From NCBI RefSeq assembly GCF_002252505.1, contig NZ_NNRL01000163.1, positions 749,981 through 813,980 on the forward strand: DNA of 64,000 nucleotides. The letters run 5' to 3'. The DNA is from Brucella grignonensis (lineage in GTDB: Bacteria; Pseudomonadota; Alphaproteobacteria; Rhizobiales; Rhizobiaceae). Within the stretch, counting starts at the first letter, position 1. Each line of letters opens with the position of its first letter. The position numbers and the translations under genes are program-made. The notes beneath the pieces were generated by a model that was not told where the DNA came from, made no database searches, and saw only the letters and a list, made by a program, of their open reading frames with translations. Positions 8,940 through 17,722 of the stretch are shown here, piece by piece.

Positions 8940-9325
8940 TCTTCACCGACAGGCACGGAATGATCACGGAAAAATGCGGCAGCGCCCGTTTCATCGATTT
9001 CACTCGTTGATACCATCAGAACGAGTTGAATAATGTCTTCTTGCTCTGTTTCAAGACTGTAGCCATTGAAATACAAGAACAAGTCCGCTGAGGCCAGTCC
9101 TGTGCGCTTGTTACCATCTATGAAAGGATGGTTTTTCAAGATACCGAACAAATAGGCCGCCGCGAGATCGAAGAGATCGGGTTCACCATAGGCCTGCTTT
9201 TGCAAGGGGCGAGCGAGAGCGGAATCCAGTAAGCCTGAAACCCGGATTCCCGGTGCGCCACCATGCAGACGCAGTTGCTCATCGTGTAGAGCTTCAACAA
9301 ATGCGCGAGAATGAAAATCAATCAT
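8936..9325 (-). CDS. doc: Doc/Fic-family toxin
   Basis: A 129-residue death-on-curing family toxin. The Fic motif reads HPFIDGNKRTG, with the catalytic histidine and the phosphate-binding Asn-Lys-Arg all present, so it looks intact. Doc proteins inactivate translation by modifying EF-Tu. The start overlaps the antitoxin gene by 4 bases (ATGA), as in a coupled antitoxin-toxin operon. The partner is an AbrB/MazE-type protein rather than Phd. Chromosomal location with no mobile genes beside it suggests a resident module. Confidence 0.9.
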   Translation of the reverse strand: MIDFHSRAFVEALHDEQLRLHGGAPGIRVSGLLDSALARPLQKQAYGEPDLFDLAAAYLFGILKNHPFIDGNKRTGLASADLFLYFNGYSLETEQEDIIQLVLMVSTSEIDETGAAAFFRDHSVPVGED

Positions 9326-9552
9326 TTCGCAAGAACGCGATAAGCCGTTTCGTATTTTTTCATCCGCTCGCGTGCGATCTGCATTTTCTTTTCGAAAACT
9401 TCGGGAGCGTCTTCGCTACGGGTTAGTCTCAGACCATTTGCGTCAGTTGTGAGAACAAGTGTATCTCCAGTGTGCAGATTGAGCCGCTCCAGCACTTCCT
9501 TAGGCAGGATGACGCCATCTGAATTGCCGATCTTGCGCAGGGTAACATTCAT
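9322..9552 (-). CDS. AbrB/MazE-type antitoxin
   Basis: A 76-residue protein with an N-terminal AbrB/SpoVT swapped-hairpin DNA-binding domain (LRKIGNSDGVILPKEVLERL, then GDTLVLTTDANGLRLT) and a charged C-terminal helix that should neutralise the Doc toxin encoded next. The start is ATG 9552 with GGAG 8-11 bases upstream. That ribosome site is inside a 13-bp inverted repeat, so self-binding would block both transcription and translation. Confidence 0.9.
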   Translation of the reverse strand: MNVTLRKIGNSDGVILPKEVLERLNLHTGDTLVLTTDANGLRLTRSEDAPEVFEKKMQIARERMKKYETAYRVLAK

Positions 9553-9559
9553 GGTTTTT

Positions 9560-9593
9560 CTCCAATGTTATAACTTGTGATATAACATTGGAG
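9560..9593. promoter_or_regulatory. Perfect 13-bp inverted repeat, antitoxin operator
   Basis: CTCCAATGTTATA (9560-9572) and TATAACATTGGAG (9581-9593) are exact reverse complements around an 8-base spacer. The left arm contains the ribosome site of the antitoxin gene. This fits an AbrB-type autoregulatory operator. Confidence 0.75.
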
Positions 9594-9611
9594 TTGAATT
9601 GTCCATATTGT

Positions 9612-10604
9612 TTACAGCCAGCCCTTCCTGCGGAAGTAGAAGAGCGGAAGCAGGGCTGATGCAACCATCAGGCCCAGCGCCATTGGATATCCCCATGGTG
9701 AGTTCAATTCCGGCATGAATGAGAAGTTCATGCCGTAGATGGACGCAACCAATGTCGGTGGCATGAAGCCCACTGCCGCCACCGAGAAAATCTTGATGAT
9801 GGCATTTTGCTCGACAGAAATGAGTCCCACGATCGTATCGAGCAGGAATGTGACCTTATTGGACAGAAAATCCACGTAAGCAACAAGCGATTGCGCATCG
9901 CGTTCCAGCGACTTGATCCATGATCGCGTATCTTTCTTGGTAGCGACAGGACTGTTGATCGCGGAAAGATAAACAAGCATGCGGCTGACACCGGCAAGAC
10001 TTTCACGCATACGGGATAGAAACGTTCCCTGTCCGCCGATCTGCGTGAGGATATGCCGGAAATCCTCAGTGGTCATTGGTCGGGCTTTTGGTTGCCGACG
10101 ATAGATGGAATGCGAAGCTGCGTCGATCTTGCCAGCCACGCCTTCCAGGATGTCTGCAAGCCTGTTGGTGGTGGCCTCGATAATACCCAGCATGATGGAC
10201 AGACCAGAGCATTTGGCAGGAATCACTCCGTTGCCGGGCTTTATTGCGCGGGTAATATACATGCTGACGGATTTGGGATTGGCGTAACGAACAGTGACGA
10301 GCCGCGAACCATGCAGGATGAAGGTGACCGGCGCCAGTTCGCGATGATCGAGATCAACGGCATGCAGAATCGAAACGGTCAGATACTGCGCACCATTTTC
10401 CATGTAGAAACGGCTCGATTCTTCAATTTCCGTCATATCCTCGCGTGTAGGAATGGAAATGCCAGTCCACGCCTCGACAATGTGATCTTCGTTGACGCCT
10501 GGTGCAAGCAAGTCGATCCATATGACATTATCGGGCAATGGGTTGCCCGGTTCTACCTCGACGCTTTCGAGATGATCTCCGTTAAGGCAGTAAAGCGTAA
10601 TCAT
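9612..10604 (-). CDS. corA: CorA-family divalent cation transporter
   Basis: A 330-residue inner-membrane channel of the CorA family (Mg2+, possibly Co2+/Ni2+). The large N-terminal cytoplasmic domain is followed by two C-terminal membrane segments (VAAVGFMPPTLVASIY and YPMALGLMVASALLPLFYF) and the selectivity motif YGMN between them. I chose ATG 10604 (MITLYCLNGD), since the TTG five codons upstream has no ribosome site. It is transcribed alone. No Mg2+-sensing leader was recognised. Confidence 0.92.
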   Translation of the reverse strand: MITLYCLNGDHLESVEVEPGNPLPDNVIWIDLLAPGVNEDHIVEAWTGISIPTREDMTEIEESSRFYMENGAQYLTVSILHAVDLDHRELAPVTFILHGSRLVTVRYANPKSVSMYITRAIKPGNGVIPAKCSGLSIMLGIIEATTNRLADILEGVAGKIDAASHSIYRRQPKARPMTTEDFRHILTQIGGQGTFLSRMRESLAGVSRMLVYLSAINSPVATKKDTRSWIKSLERDAQSLVAYVDFLSNKVTFLLDTIVGLISVEQNAIIKIFSVAAVGFMPPTLVASIYGMNFSFMPELNSPWGYPMALGLMVASALLPLFYFRRKGWL

Positions 10605-10682
10605 GCGGCACCCGGTCAAACAATCTCAATTCTATCCTGCTACATTGCGCGATAATTGTTAACGGAATGCGGCAGATACGGT

Positions 10683-10764
10683 TAAAGCAGATTGAGCGTA
10701 TCTCGAAAAGTGTGAAACGGTTTTCAAACAAGACGCGTGTTAAAACAAACGTGTAGAGCGTCGC
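10683..10764. repeat. Dispersed palindromic repeat
   Basis: Starts TAAAGCAGATTGAGC; core stem CGAAAA pairs with TTTTC-A around GTGTGAAACGG; ends in GTGTAGAGCGTCGCGCG. It lies in the intergenic space between the divergent corA and GntR genes. Confidence 0.7.
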
Positions 10765-10799
10765 GCGTAATCCGCATTGACATGCAAGAATGCGACAGA

Positions 10800-10835
10800 T
10801 AATTCATCAAGTCATCCGATGACTTTGGTGAATTA
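10800..10835. promoter_or_regulatory. Extended palindrome over the GntR start codon
   Basis: GTCAT (10811-10815) and ATGAC (10819-10823) form a core palindrome flanked by TAATTCATCAA and TTGGTGAATTA. The right flank runs into the ATG at 10835. Placement suggests an operator through which the GntR protein controls its own operon. Confidence 0.55.
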
Positions 10836-11512
10836 TGGAAGCGGTATCAAGAAAAAGCTTGGCGGAAGCAGCCGAACAGTCCATCCGAGCTGAAATAACA
10901 GCCGGAAATTGGCGCGTGGGCGAGCAATTGCCGAATGAAGCAAGTCTCTCTGCCAGATTGGGAGTCAGCCGCGGAACAGTACGTGAAGCTGTGCGAGCGC
11001 TGGTAGCCCAAGGCATGCTGGAGACGCGGCAGGGTTCGGGAACCTATGTTTTATCTGCAGCTGACACCACCCGTAGCATTGATCGCATTCGCCATACGAG
11101 CCTGCGCGATCGTTTTGAAACGCGGGCTGCCCTTGAAGTTGAAGCGGCTCGGCTTGCGGCACAGCGGTCAACACCGGAAACGATCCGTCATCTTGAATTG
11201 AAGCTTGAGCAGCGTAGCAAACGTGCAGACGATAACAGAATTGATTTCGTTTCGCGGGATTTTGCGTTTCATGAAGCCATTGTTGCTGCATCGGGCAATA
11301 GCGCGCTGGTTGCGGTTTACGCGTTCTTTTCCCAGTCCATTCGGGAATCGATTGAAGCAACGCTCGATGGAGAGTTGCCAGAACCAAACCACGAAGAACA
11401 TCGCGCAATTGTTGAGGCGATAGCGAGCGGAAATTCCGATCTCGCGGGGGCTGCGGTGCGTCGATTCATGGCGCCATTGATTGAAGAACTGGAAAGGCTG
11501 TTGGCATCATGA
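10835..11512 (+). CDS. GntR/FadR-type transcriptional regulator
   Basis: A 225-residue regulator. The N-terminal winged helix is visible in ANWRVGEQLPNEASLSARLG-like sequence followed by VSRGTVREAVRALVAQGML and RQGSGTYV. Residues about 85-220 form the all-helical FCD effector domain with DFAFHEAIVAASGNSALV, which contains likely metal or ligand histidines. Start ATG 10835 lies at the edge of a palindrome. It overlaps the exporter gene by 4 bases, so the exporter is probably its main target. Confidence 0.9.
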   Translation: MEAVSRKSLAEAAEQSIRAEITAGNWRVGEQLPNEASLSARLGVSRGTVREAVRALVAQGMLETRQGSGTYVLSAADTTRSIDRIRHTSLRDRFETRAALEVEAARLAAQRSTPETIRHLELKLEQRSKRADDNRIDFVSRDFAFHEAIVAASGNSALVAVYAFFSQSIRESIEATLDGELPEPNHEEHRAIVEAIASGNSDLAGAAVRRFMAPLIEELERLLAS

Positions 11513-12813
11513 GCCATACGAATGAGGTTTCGTCGCATCCTGTGATGGAACAAGAACTGGCGCAACATGTAGAGCCATTTGTCGATGCGGAAGCCGATAG
11601 TGTGCCGCAGCCTGCCGCGCAGCGCCTGCCAAGTCCGGCTTTGCGTGTGTTGCTGGGTTTAAGCCTCGTGCTGATTGCCGCTAATCTGCGCCCTGTCTTT
11701 TCAAGTGTTTCAGTGCTTCTGCCTGAAATCATCGAAGCCACCGGCATGTCGGCGACTGCTGCGGGTATTTTGACGACCTTGCCGGTTGTCTGTCTGGGTG
11801 TATTTGCGCCTTTTGCCCCCCGTCTCGCGCAGCGGTTCGGTGCTGAGCGTGTATTGCTTTTTGTGCTCATTGTTTTGACCATCGGCACGGCAATCCGAGG
11901 TATCGGCAATTCAGCCTCTCTCTATATTGGTGCAACACTGGCTGGTGCGGCCATTGCTACGGGCAATGTTTTGCTCCCCGGCGTCGTGAAGCGCGATTTC
12001 CCGAAAACGGCTGCGATTATGACCGGCTTCTATACGATGGCGCTGTGTGGTGGTGCTGCCGCAGCTGCAGGGTTCACGATTCCGATTGAGCACATGCTCG
12101 GTGGTTCATGGAATCTGGCACTTGCATTCTGGGCTATCCCGGCAGCTCTCGTTCTTGCGCTCTGGTTGCCGCAGGCGCTGCGTGCAAAGCACAATGTTGC
12201 GCATTCCGGATTTAAGGTCATCGGGCTTTGGAAAGACAAGCTTGCATGGCAGGTTACGCTATTTATGGGGCTGCAATCCTCTATGGCCTACATCGTTTTC
12301 GGCTGGCTTGCTCCGATCTTACGCGAACAAGGCTTGAGTGCGACTGCGGCGGGAGGGCTCGTTTCCTTTTCCATCATGGTGCAGGTTGTCACCTGTCTTG
12401 GGATCCCGTCGATTGCTGTTCGACAGAAAAGCCAGAGTTTGCTCAACGCTGTGCTTTGTCTTTGCGCGGCCTTACCACTGATTGGTTTTCTCTATCTGCC
12501 ACAATGGAGCTTCTGGATACTGGCTGCCATTCAAGGGATTGGGCAGGGTGGTCTGATTGCAGCGGCGATGATGGTGATCGTGCTAAGATCGCCGGATTCC
12601 CATACGGCTGCTCACCTCTCGGGCATGGCGCAATGCGTAGGCTATACACTCGCCTCCATCGGACCACTGGTCGTGGGAATGATCCATGGTGCAACGGGCA
12701 GTTTTGCCGCTAGTGGCATTTTCTTTGCGCTACTTGGCGTGGGGGCAGCCATCAATGGCTGGGGTGCTGGACGGGCACGGCATGTCGGTGTGAAAGTTGT
12801 CAAGGAAGCATAA
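11509..12813 (+). CDS. MFS transporter, CynX/NimT family
   Basis: A 434-residue inner-membrane protein with about twelve hydrophobic segments. The segment LVLIAANLRPVFSSVSVLLP is characteristic of the CynX/NimT branch, which includes the E. coli cyanate transporter CynX and the 2-nitroimidazole exporter NimT. The first 45 residues are polar and variable. Overlap with the GntR gene (ATGA) implies co-translation. Substrate is not readable; no cyanase gene is nearby. Confidence 0.88.
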   Translation: MSHTNEVSSHPVMEQELAQHVEPFVDAEADSVPQPAAQRLPSPALRVLLGLSLVLIAANLRPVFSSVSVLLPEIIEATGMSATAAGILTTLPVVCLGVFAPFAPRLAQRFGAERVLLFVLIVLTIGTAIRGIGNSASLYIGATLAGAAIATGNVLLPGVVKRDFPKTAAIMTGFYTMALCGGAAAAAGFTIPIEHMLGGSWNLALAFWAIPAALVLALWLPQALRAKHNVAHSGFKVIGLWKDKLAWQVTLFMGLQSSMAYIVFGWLAPILREQGLSATAAGGLVSFSIMVQVVTCLGIPSIAVRQKSQSLLNAVLCLCAALPLIGFLYLPQWSFWILAAIQGIGQGGLIAAAMMVIVLRSPDSHTAAHLSGMAQCVGYTLASIGPLVVGMIHGATGSFAASGIFFALLGVGAAINGWGAGRARHVGVKVVKEA

Positions 12814-12815
12814 GA

Positions 12816-12841
12816 AAAAGCCCCGGAAAACCGGGGCTTTT
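12816..12841. terminator. Bidirectional intrinsic terminator
   Basis: AAAAGCCCCGG and CCGGGGCTTTT form an 11-bp stem with an AAAA loop, with T-rich sequence on both strands. It sits between the convergent MFS gene and the gene ending at 12858 and can serve both. Confidence 0.9.
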
Positions 12842-12857
12842 GTCTTTATAAGCAGTC

Positions 12858-13220
12858 TTAGACGAACTGTCCGAGGCCGGGGATCGATCCGACCACTGCG
12901 TCGACAGGTTCGTCGCCAGCCTTTTCTTTGGCAAAGCGAATGGTTTCTTTGGCAACGCCGGAGATTTCACCCATGCCGAGACCTGCACCCATCAGCTGAG
13001 TACCAAGGCCCATTACGCCGCCCATAAGGCCGGAAAGCAGGCCGCCACCCTTAACTTGAGAAATGGCTTCTTCGGCACCCGGAAATGCAGCCAGCAGCTG
13101 CTGTACTTTGTCAGCCGGGCCTTCCTTCTGCAGAAACGCCAGAATCATGCCAACAGCCTTCTGTGCTGTTGCTGCATCAATGCCTACGTTCGAGGTGATG
13201 CGCGCGATCAGTTCTTCCAT
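12858..13220 (-). CDS. Small conserved protein, possibly DUF2267-like
   Basis: A 120-residue soluble protein starting MEELIARITSNVGIDAATAQ, with a helical N-terminal half and a Gly/Met-rich stretch in the middle (GGLLSGLMGGVMGLGTQLM). The pattern of an N-terminal helical bundle that counts on 'AATAQKAVGMIL' resembles DUF2267 or YidB-type proteins, but the match is by eye only. Start ATG 13220 has GGGAG upstream. Function unknown. Confidence 0.6.
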   Translation of the reverse strand: MEELIARITSNVGIDAATAQKAVGMILAFLQKEGPADKVQQLLAAFPGAEEAISQVKGGGLLSGLMGGVMGLGTQLMGAGLGMGEISGVAKETIRFAKEKAGDEPVDAVVGSIPGLGQFV

Positions 13221-13427
13221 GAGAGTCTCCCAAATTTCTTACGTTTACGTAATATGCATTCTAGTCAGCGCTTTGCAAGCTTTCCTAGTTCAAAATATTG
13301 GGAAATTCCTGCATTCTTATGACCACAAATTAAGTATCCAAGCCAAAATTCGGCTTTACCGTTGTTGCGCGACAATGGTGCTAGTATACCGTAAAAGAAG
13401 CAAATCTTTTACGGAGCGACCTGCCTG

Positions 13428-14942
13428 ATGACGGCCGATGATGCAATTTTCCTTGGTGCAAGCCGCAAACCAGATGATTCCTATCAGCAACCTGAATATC
13501 TAGCGCTGAAATATGGGAACAGGCACGGGCTTGTAACCGGTGCAACAGGTACCGGTAAGACGGTGACATTGCAGGTCTTGGCTGAGAGCTTTTCGGCTGC
13601 GGGTGTTCCGGTTTTTTGCGCCGACATCAAGGGCGACCTTTCCGGTATCGCGGCAACAGGTATCATCAATGACAACCTGACCAAGCGTGCAGTCGAGATT
13701 AAGCTTGATCCTTATGAAATGCGGGCTTCTCCGGTCATTTTCTGGGATATTTTCGGCGAGCAGGGCCACCCTGTTCGGGCAACAATCTCCGAAATGGGAC
13801 CGCTTCTGCTTTCGCGTCTGATGAATCTCACGGAAGCCCAGGAAGGCGTGCTTAATGTTGCTTTCCGTCTTGCGGACGAAGAAGGTCTGCTTCTGCTGGA
13901 TCTTAAGGATTTGCAAGCAATGCTTGCAGAAATGGCAGAGCGTTCGGCGGAACTCTCTGCAAAATATGGCAATGTCAACAAGGCGTCTGTTGGTGCGATC
14001 CAGCGTTCATTGCTCGTGCTTGATCAGCAGGGCGGTTCCAAGTTCTTTGGTGAACAGGCACTGCGTATTAGCGATCTGATGCGTACCACGACTGACGGAC
14101 GCGGTGTGATAAGTGTGCTTGCGGCTGACAAGCTGATGATGAGCCCGCGTCTTTATTCAACATTCCTGTTGTGGCTTATGTCTGAATTGTTCGAGGAATT
14201 GCCAGAAGTGGGCGATCCCGATAAGCCAAAGCTCGTTTTCTTCTTCGATGAAGCGCATTTGCTGTTTGATGAGGCGCCGAAGGCACTGATTGATCGTGTG
14301 GAGCAGGTGGTTCGCTTGATCCGTTCCAAGGGGGTCGGTGTGTACTTTGTGACGCAGAACCCGCTTGATGTGCCTGAAACGGTTCTGGCACAGCTTGGTA
14401 ATCGCGTGCAGCACGCCCTGCGCGCTTACACGCCGCGCGAAACAAATGCGGTGAAGACAGCAGCCGATACTTTCCGCCCAAACCCCGATTTCAAGACATT
14501 TGAGGCCATCACCAATCTTGCAACCGGTGAAGCCCTTATTTCGACATTGCAGGCCAAAGGTGTGCCGTCGATGGTGCAGCGCACATTGATCCGTCCGCCA
14601 TCGTCGCGAATTGGACCATTGACGCCAGATGAACGTGCCAAAATTATCGCGGCGAGCCCTGTTTCTGGTCAATACGATCAGACTGTCGATCGTGATTCCG
14701 CATTTGAAATGCTTGCGAGAAAGGCCGAGGCAGCGGCTGCAGCACAGCAGAAGACCAAGGAAGAAGAATCCGGAGAGGGTGGCAGTATTCTGGGTGATTT
14801 GCTTGGAACCGCATTGGGAACGGGGCGCCGTTCAGGACGTCAGACTGTTGCCGAGACTGCAATGAAGTCGGTGGTTCGGTCTGTCAGTAACTCACTCGGG
14901 CGCGCACTGGTTCGGGGTATTTTGGGTAGTTTCAAACGCTAA
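13428..14942 (+). CDS. HerA-like ATPase (DUF853 family)
   Basis: A 504-residue P-loop ATPase of the HerA/FtsK superfamily, DUF853 branch. Walker A is GATGTGKT near residue 38; Walker B is LVFFFDEAH; a downstream YFVTQNPLDVPE segment matches the sensor region. The last 90 residues are low in complexity (Glu, Gly, Ser) and end in basic residues. The family is widely conserved but its biological role is unsettled; it is predicted to move DNA or protein. The stop codon TAA is the first three bases of a repeat element. Confidence 0.88.
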   Translation: MTADDAIFLGASRKPDDSYQQPEYLALKYGNRHGLVTGATGTGKTVTLQVLAESFSAAGVPVFCADIKGDLSGIAATGIINDNLTKRAVEIKLDPYEMRASPVIFWDIFGEQGHPVRATISEMGPLLLSRLMNLTEAQEGVLNVAFRLADEEGLLLLDLKDLQAMLAEMAERSAELSAKYGNVNKASVGAIQRSLLVLDQQGGSKFFGEQALRISDLMRTTTDGRGVISVLAADKLMMSPRLYSTFLLWLMSELFEELPEVGDPDKPKLVFFFDEAHLLFDEAPKALIDRVEQVVRLIRSKGVGVYFVTQNPLDVPETVLAQLGNRVQHALRAYTPRETNAVKTAADTFRPNPDFKTFEAITNLATGEALISTLQAKGVPSMVQRTLIRPPSSRIGPLTPDERAKIIAASPVSGQYDQTVDRDSAFEMLARKAEAAAAAQQKTKEEESGEGGSILGDLLGTALGTGRRSGRQTVAETAMKSVVRSVSNSLGRALVRGILGSFKR

Positions 14943-15110
14943 AGCATGTCGCCCAAAAGTGGGAACCGGTTTTGGGATAAAGACATGCTTGAAAACAAAG
15001 ACTTAAAGCATGTCGCGGAAAAGTGGGGACCGGTTTTCCGTTAACGACATGCGTAAAAACAAAGACTTAAAGCGCGTCGTCTGGGTATAATCAAACGCGA
15101 AGTGCTTTAA
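14940..15110. repeat. Tandem array of the dispersed palindromic repeat
   Basis: Two successive 64-base units (14940-15003 and 15004-15067) and a 43-base closing half unit (15068-15110). Unit 1 has stem CCCAAAA (14952-14958) with TTTTGGG (14970-14976); unit 2 has CGGAAAA (15016-15022) with TTTTCCG (15034-15040). The outer arms GCATGTC and GACATGC also pair. The array starts inside the stop codon of the HerA-like gene. Confidence 0.9.
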
Positions 15111-15130
15111 GAACGCGACGTGTTATAAAA

Positions 15131-15159
15131 GAAAAAGCCCCCATAAAGGGGGCTTTTTC
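15131..15159. terminator. Bidirectional intrinsic terminator
   Basis: GAAAAAGCCCCC and GGGGGCTTTTTC form a 12-bp stem with a 5-base loop between the convergent HerA-like and L,D-transpeptidase genes. Confidence 0.9.
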
Positions 15160-15185
15160 ATTTGTTCATTAGAAATCAATTCAGA

Positions 15186-15902
15186 CTACATAACCAGAAT
15201 AGGCGACTTCGCAGGTACGCGATTATAGAGGTCAATGATGTCCTGGTTCATCAGGCGTACACAGCCCGAAGAAACGGCTTTGCCGATCGACCACCATTCA
15301 GGATTGCCGTGCAGACGGTAGATGGTGTCTTTACCGTCTTTGAAGATGTAGAGCGCGCGTGCACCGAGCGGATTCTTGAGGCCTGGAGCCATGCCGCCAT
15401 TGCGTGAACTATATGGCTCGAGTTCTGGCTGACGGGCGACCATCTCATCCGGTGGTGTCCAGCGTGGCCATTCGCGCTTGTACTGGATGACTGCGCGGCC
15501 CGACCATGCAAATCCGTCGCGGCCAATGCCCACGCCGTAACGCATTGCCTGTCCATTGCCCAGCACGAGGTAAAGGAAACGGTTTGCCGTATCCACGACG
15601 ATTGTGCCCGGCATTTCTCCGGTTGGATCCTGAACGACCTGACGCAGATAACGCTTGTCCATTTTCTGGATCGGAATAGCAGGGAGCTGATAGCCATTGT
15701 CTTCCGTGGCTGCATACATGGATGCCCAGCTTCCATAAGAAGAATCGACATTGACCTGCGGTGTCCTGTTAACAGGATTGCCCGAAGCATCCACATCGAC
15801 AATTGGAACATTCTGCCCCAACTGAGCACAACCGGCGAGGCCGGCCGCCGCTGTTGCTGTCATGGCCGTAAGAAATGAACGGCGGGTAAGGGTGGTGTGC
15901 AT
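15186..15902 (-). CDS. L,D-transpeptidase (YkuD domain), exported
   Basis: A 238-residue exported enzyme. The N terminus has a twin-arginine-like RRSFLTA followed by a hydrophobic stretch and a lipobox-like LAGC at about residue 25, so it may be a Tat-exported lipoprotein. The YkuD domain starts near GTIVVDTANRFLYLV and ends with the catalytic motif: His in YRLHGNPEW, and SSGCVRLMNQD with the nucleophilic Cys. Such enzymes make 3-3 cross-links in peptidoglycan or, in Brucellaceae, attach outer-membrane proteins to it. Which role applies is not visible. Confidence 0.93.
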   Translation of the reverse strand: MHTTLTRRSFLTAMTATAAAGLAGCAQLGQNVPIVDVDASGNPVNRTPQVNVDSSYGSWASMYAATEDNGYQLPAIPIQKMDKRYLRQVVQDPTGEMPGTIVVDTANRFLYLVLGNGQAMRYGVGIGRDGFAWSGRAVIQYKREWPRWTPPDEMVARQPELEPYSSRNGGMAPGLKNPLGARALYIFKDGKDTIYRLHGNPEWWSIGKAVSSGCVRLMNQDIIDLYNRVPAKSPILVM

Positions 15903-16193
15903 ATGAAAACCAGATTAGTGACGGGAGGAGCTACAGATACAACGGTTAGGGTTAATGAAGTGCGACCAACCCGTTGCTTTGATCGCAAGTTGCGGTGTTA
16001 CGGAGATGCTGAACGCTTTTTGTTCGGCGATTTGTGAGGGCAAAACGCCCCATAAATGTGGCCTCCCGCCGGTCGGAATAAGGCCTAAACGTGGCTAATA
16101 TGATGGGATGTGCCCCGTGTTGCTGCCGCGACACAATTTTGATTGCAACAGACGGTTATTGCATAAAGTTGCCCGTTCAAGTTTTAGTGAGAT

Positions 16194-16847
16194 TCAATCA
16201 AGGAGCTGTAGGCTCGGTAGAATAAGCGCAGGCGGATATTGCTTATACTCGTCGGGCTGGTTGGAGCGATTGATCCAGACGGAGCGCATGCCGAATCGCG
16301 CCGCACCTGCAACATCCCATCGATTGGATGACTGAAACGAGATTGCAGATGGGTAGAGCCGCCATTGTGTGGTGACAAGTTCATAGACGGCGGGTGCGGT
16401 TTTGTAGCGGTGCACAGTGTCTACAGAGATTACGTCGTCGAGCAGGACATCAAGCGCCGATGATCTAACTGCGGCTTCCAGCATGGCCGGTGAACCATTA
16501 GAGAGAATAGCCAAACGTGCACCGCGGCTTTTAAGGTTTTTGAGTGCAACCGGCACTTCAGGATAACAGTCGAGTTTCCAGTAGGCGTCGAGAAGATCGC
16601 TGCGAAGGGAAGGGGCTACGGAAGGGTATCGCTCAAAAGCAAAATCCAGAGCCTCTTCAGTGAGCGTCCAGAAATCTTTGTAGGCTCCCATGAGGCTTAT
16701 CACCCATGAGTATTCCAGCTGTTTGGCGCGCCAAAGTTCCGAGAATAAACGTCCATCAGGTCCGGCTTTGTCTTCATGTTTACGCACGGCTGAGTGCACA
16801 TCAAACAATGTGCCATAAGCGTCGAAAACATAAGAATTATAAGACAC
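16194..16847 (-). CDS. Haloacid dehalogenase, type II
   Basis: A 217-residue HAD-superfamily enzyme of the (S)-2-haloacid dehalogenase type. Motif I is FDAYGTLFD with the nucleophilic Asp, motif II LAILSNGSP, the conserved Lys lies in HRYKTAPAVY, and the C-terminal motif is SSNRWDVAGAARFG. I favour GTG 16847 (start SYNSYVFDAYG) because GGAG sits 7 bases upstream; ATG 16868 has no comparable site. The cap region matches the L-2-haloacid group. The natural substrate is unknown. Confidence 0.88.
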   Translation of the reverse strand: MSYNSYVFDAYGTLFDVHSAVRKHEDKAGPDGRLFSELWRAKQLEYSWVISLMGAYKDFWTLTEEALDFAFERYPSVAPSLRSDLLDAYWKLDCYPEVPVALKNLKSRGARLAILSNGSPAMLEAAVRSSALDVLLDDVISVDTVHRYKTAPAVYELVTTQWRLYPSAISFQSSNRWDVAGAARFGMRSVWINRSNQPDEYKQYPPALILPSLQLLD

Positions 16848-17072
16848 CGATTTTCTCCGTTCGTTCATCAATCTTAAAAAAAGTAAAGTGGACCTTATCC
16901 TTATGCAATTTCAATAAAAATTCATTGCGATGAGCAGCGAATTTAGAATATGCGCCATTGCCGCCCGAGGCGTTGCGGCCTATGTAGATTGCGCACGCAA
17001 GTTTCCGGGTATGTATTCGCTCTGCCCCCAGTAGCTGCCTATTGCAAGCTGAAAGACAAGAGGAGAGTTCCA

Positions 17073-17669
17073 ATGGCCTTTGAACTGCCCCCCCTTCCGT
17101 ACGATTATGACGCACTTGTTCCGTTCATGTCGCGCGAAACGCTCGAATTCCACCACGACAAGCACCATCAGGCTTATGTTACCAACGGTAACAAGCTGCT
17201 TGAAGGTTCCGGTCTTGAAGGCAAGAGCCTCGAAGAAATCGTCAAGGAAAGCTTTGGCAAGAACCAGGCGCTCTTCAACAATGCCGGTCAGCACTACAAC
17301 CATCTCCATTTCTGGAAATGGCTGAAGAAGGGCGGCGGCGGCAAGAAGCTGCCAGGCAAGCTGGAAAAGGCGATTGAATCTGATCTTGGCGGCTATGACA
17401 AGTTCCGCGAAGACTTCATCGCTGCTGGTGTAGGCCAGTTTGGTTCAGGCTGGGCATGGCTGTCAGTAAAGAACGGCAAGCTCGAAATTTCGAAGACTGC
17501 GAACGGTGAAAGCCCACTGGTTCATGGCGCAACGCCAATCCTTGGCGTCGACGTATGGGAGCATTCCTATTACATCGATTACCGTAATGCGCGTCCGAAA
17601 TACCTCGAAGCTTTCGTCGATAGCCTCATCAACTGGGATTACGTTCAGGAGCTGTACGAAAAGGCATAA
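17073..17669 (+). CDS. sodB: Superoxide dismutase, Fe/Mn type
   Basis: A 198-residue cytoplasmic superoxide dismutase. Metal ligands are visible in FHHDKHHQAYV (first His), NNAGQHYNHLHFW (second His) and DVWEHSYYIDYRN (Asp and His). The sequence GGYDKFREDFIAAG and the GSGWAWL segment are typical of the alphaproteobacterial Fe/Mn group; Fe versus Mn cannot be decided safely from sequence. Start ATG 17073 has AGGAGAG at good spacing, which excludes the longer open frame beginning at 16950. Confidence 0.95.
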   Translation: MAFELPPLPYDYDALVPFMSRETLEFHHDKHHQAYVTNGNKLLEGSGLEGKSLEEIVKESFGKNQALFNNAGQHYNHLHFWKWLKKGGGGKKLPGKLEKAIESDLGGYDKFREDFIAAGVGQFGSGWAWLSVKNGKLEISKTANGESPLVHGATPILGVDVWEHSYYIDYRNARPKYLEAFVDSLINWDYVQELYEKA

Positions 17670-17697
17670 TCGGCCGCGTCAGTGATAGAGATGAAGA

Positions 17698-17722
17698 GCC
17701 CCGCGAAAGCGGGGTTTTTCTT
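17698..17722 (+). terminator. Intrinsic terminator of sodB
   Basis: GCCCCGC and GCGGGGT around a GAAA loop, followed by TTTTCTTT, 28 bases after the sodB stop. Confidence 0.9.

Noticed and set aside
14940-15110. Tandem units that at first look like a CRISPR or minisatellite array
   Set aside because: Units are joined without spacers, differ by paired stem changes, and the same unit is dispersed across the window. No cas genes are present.
16950-17072. N-terminal extension of superoxide dismutase
   Set aside because: The extra 41 residues precede the normal family start, and AGGAGAG points to ATG 17073.
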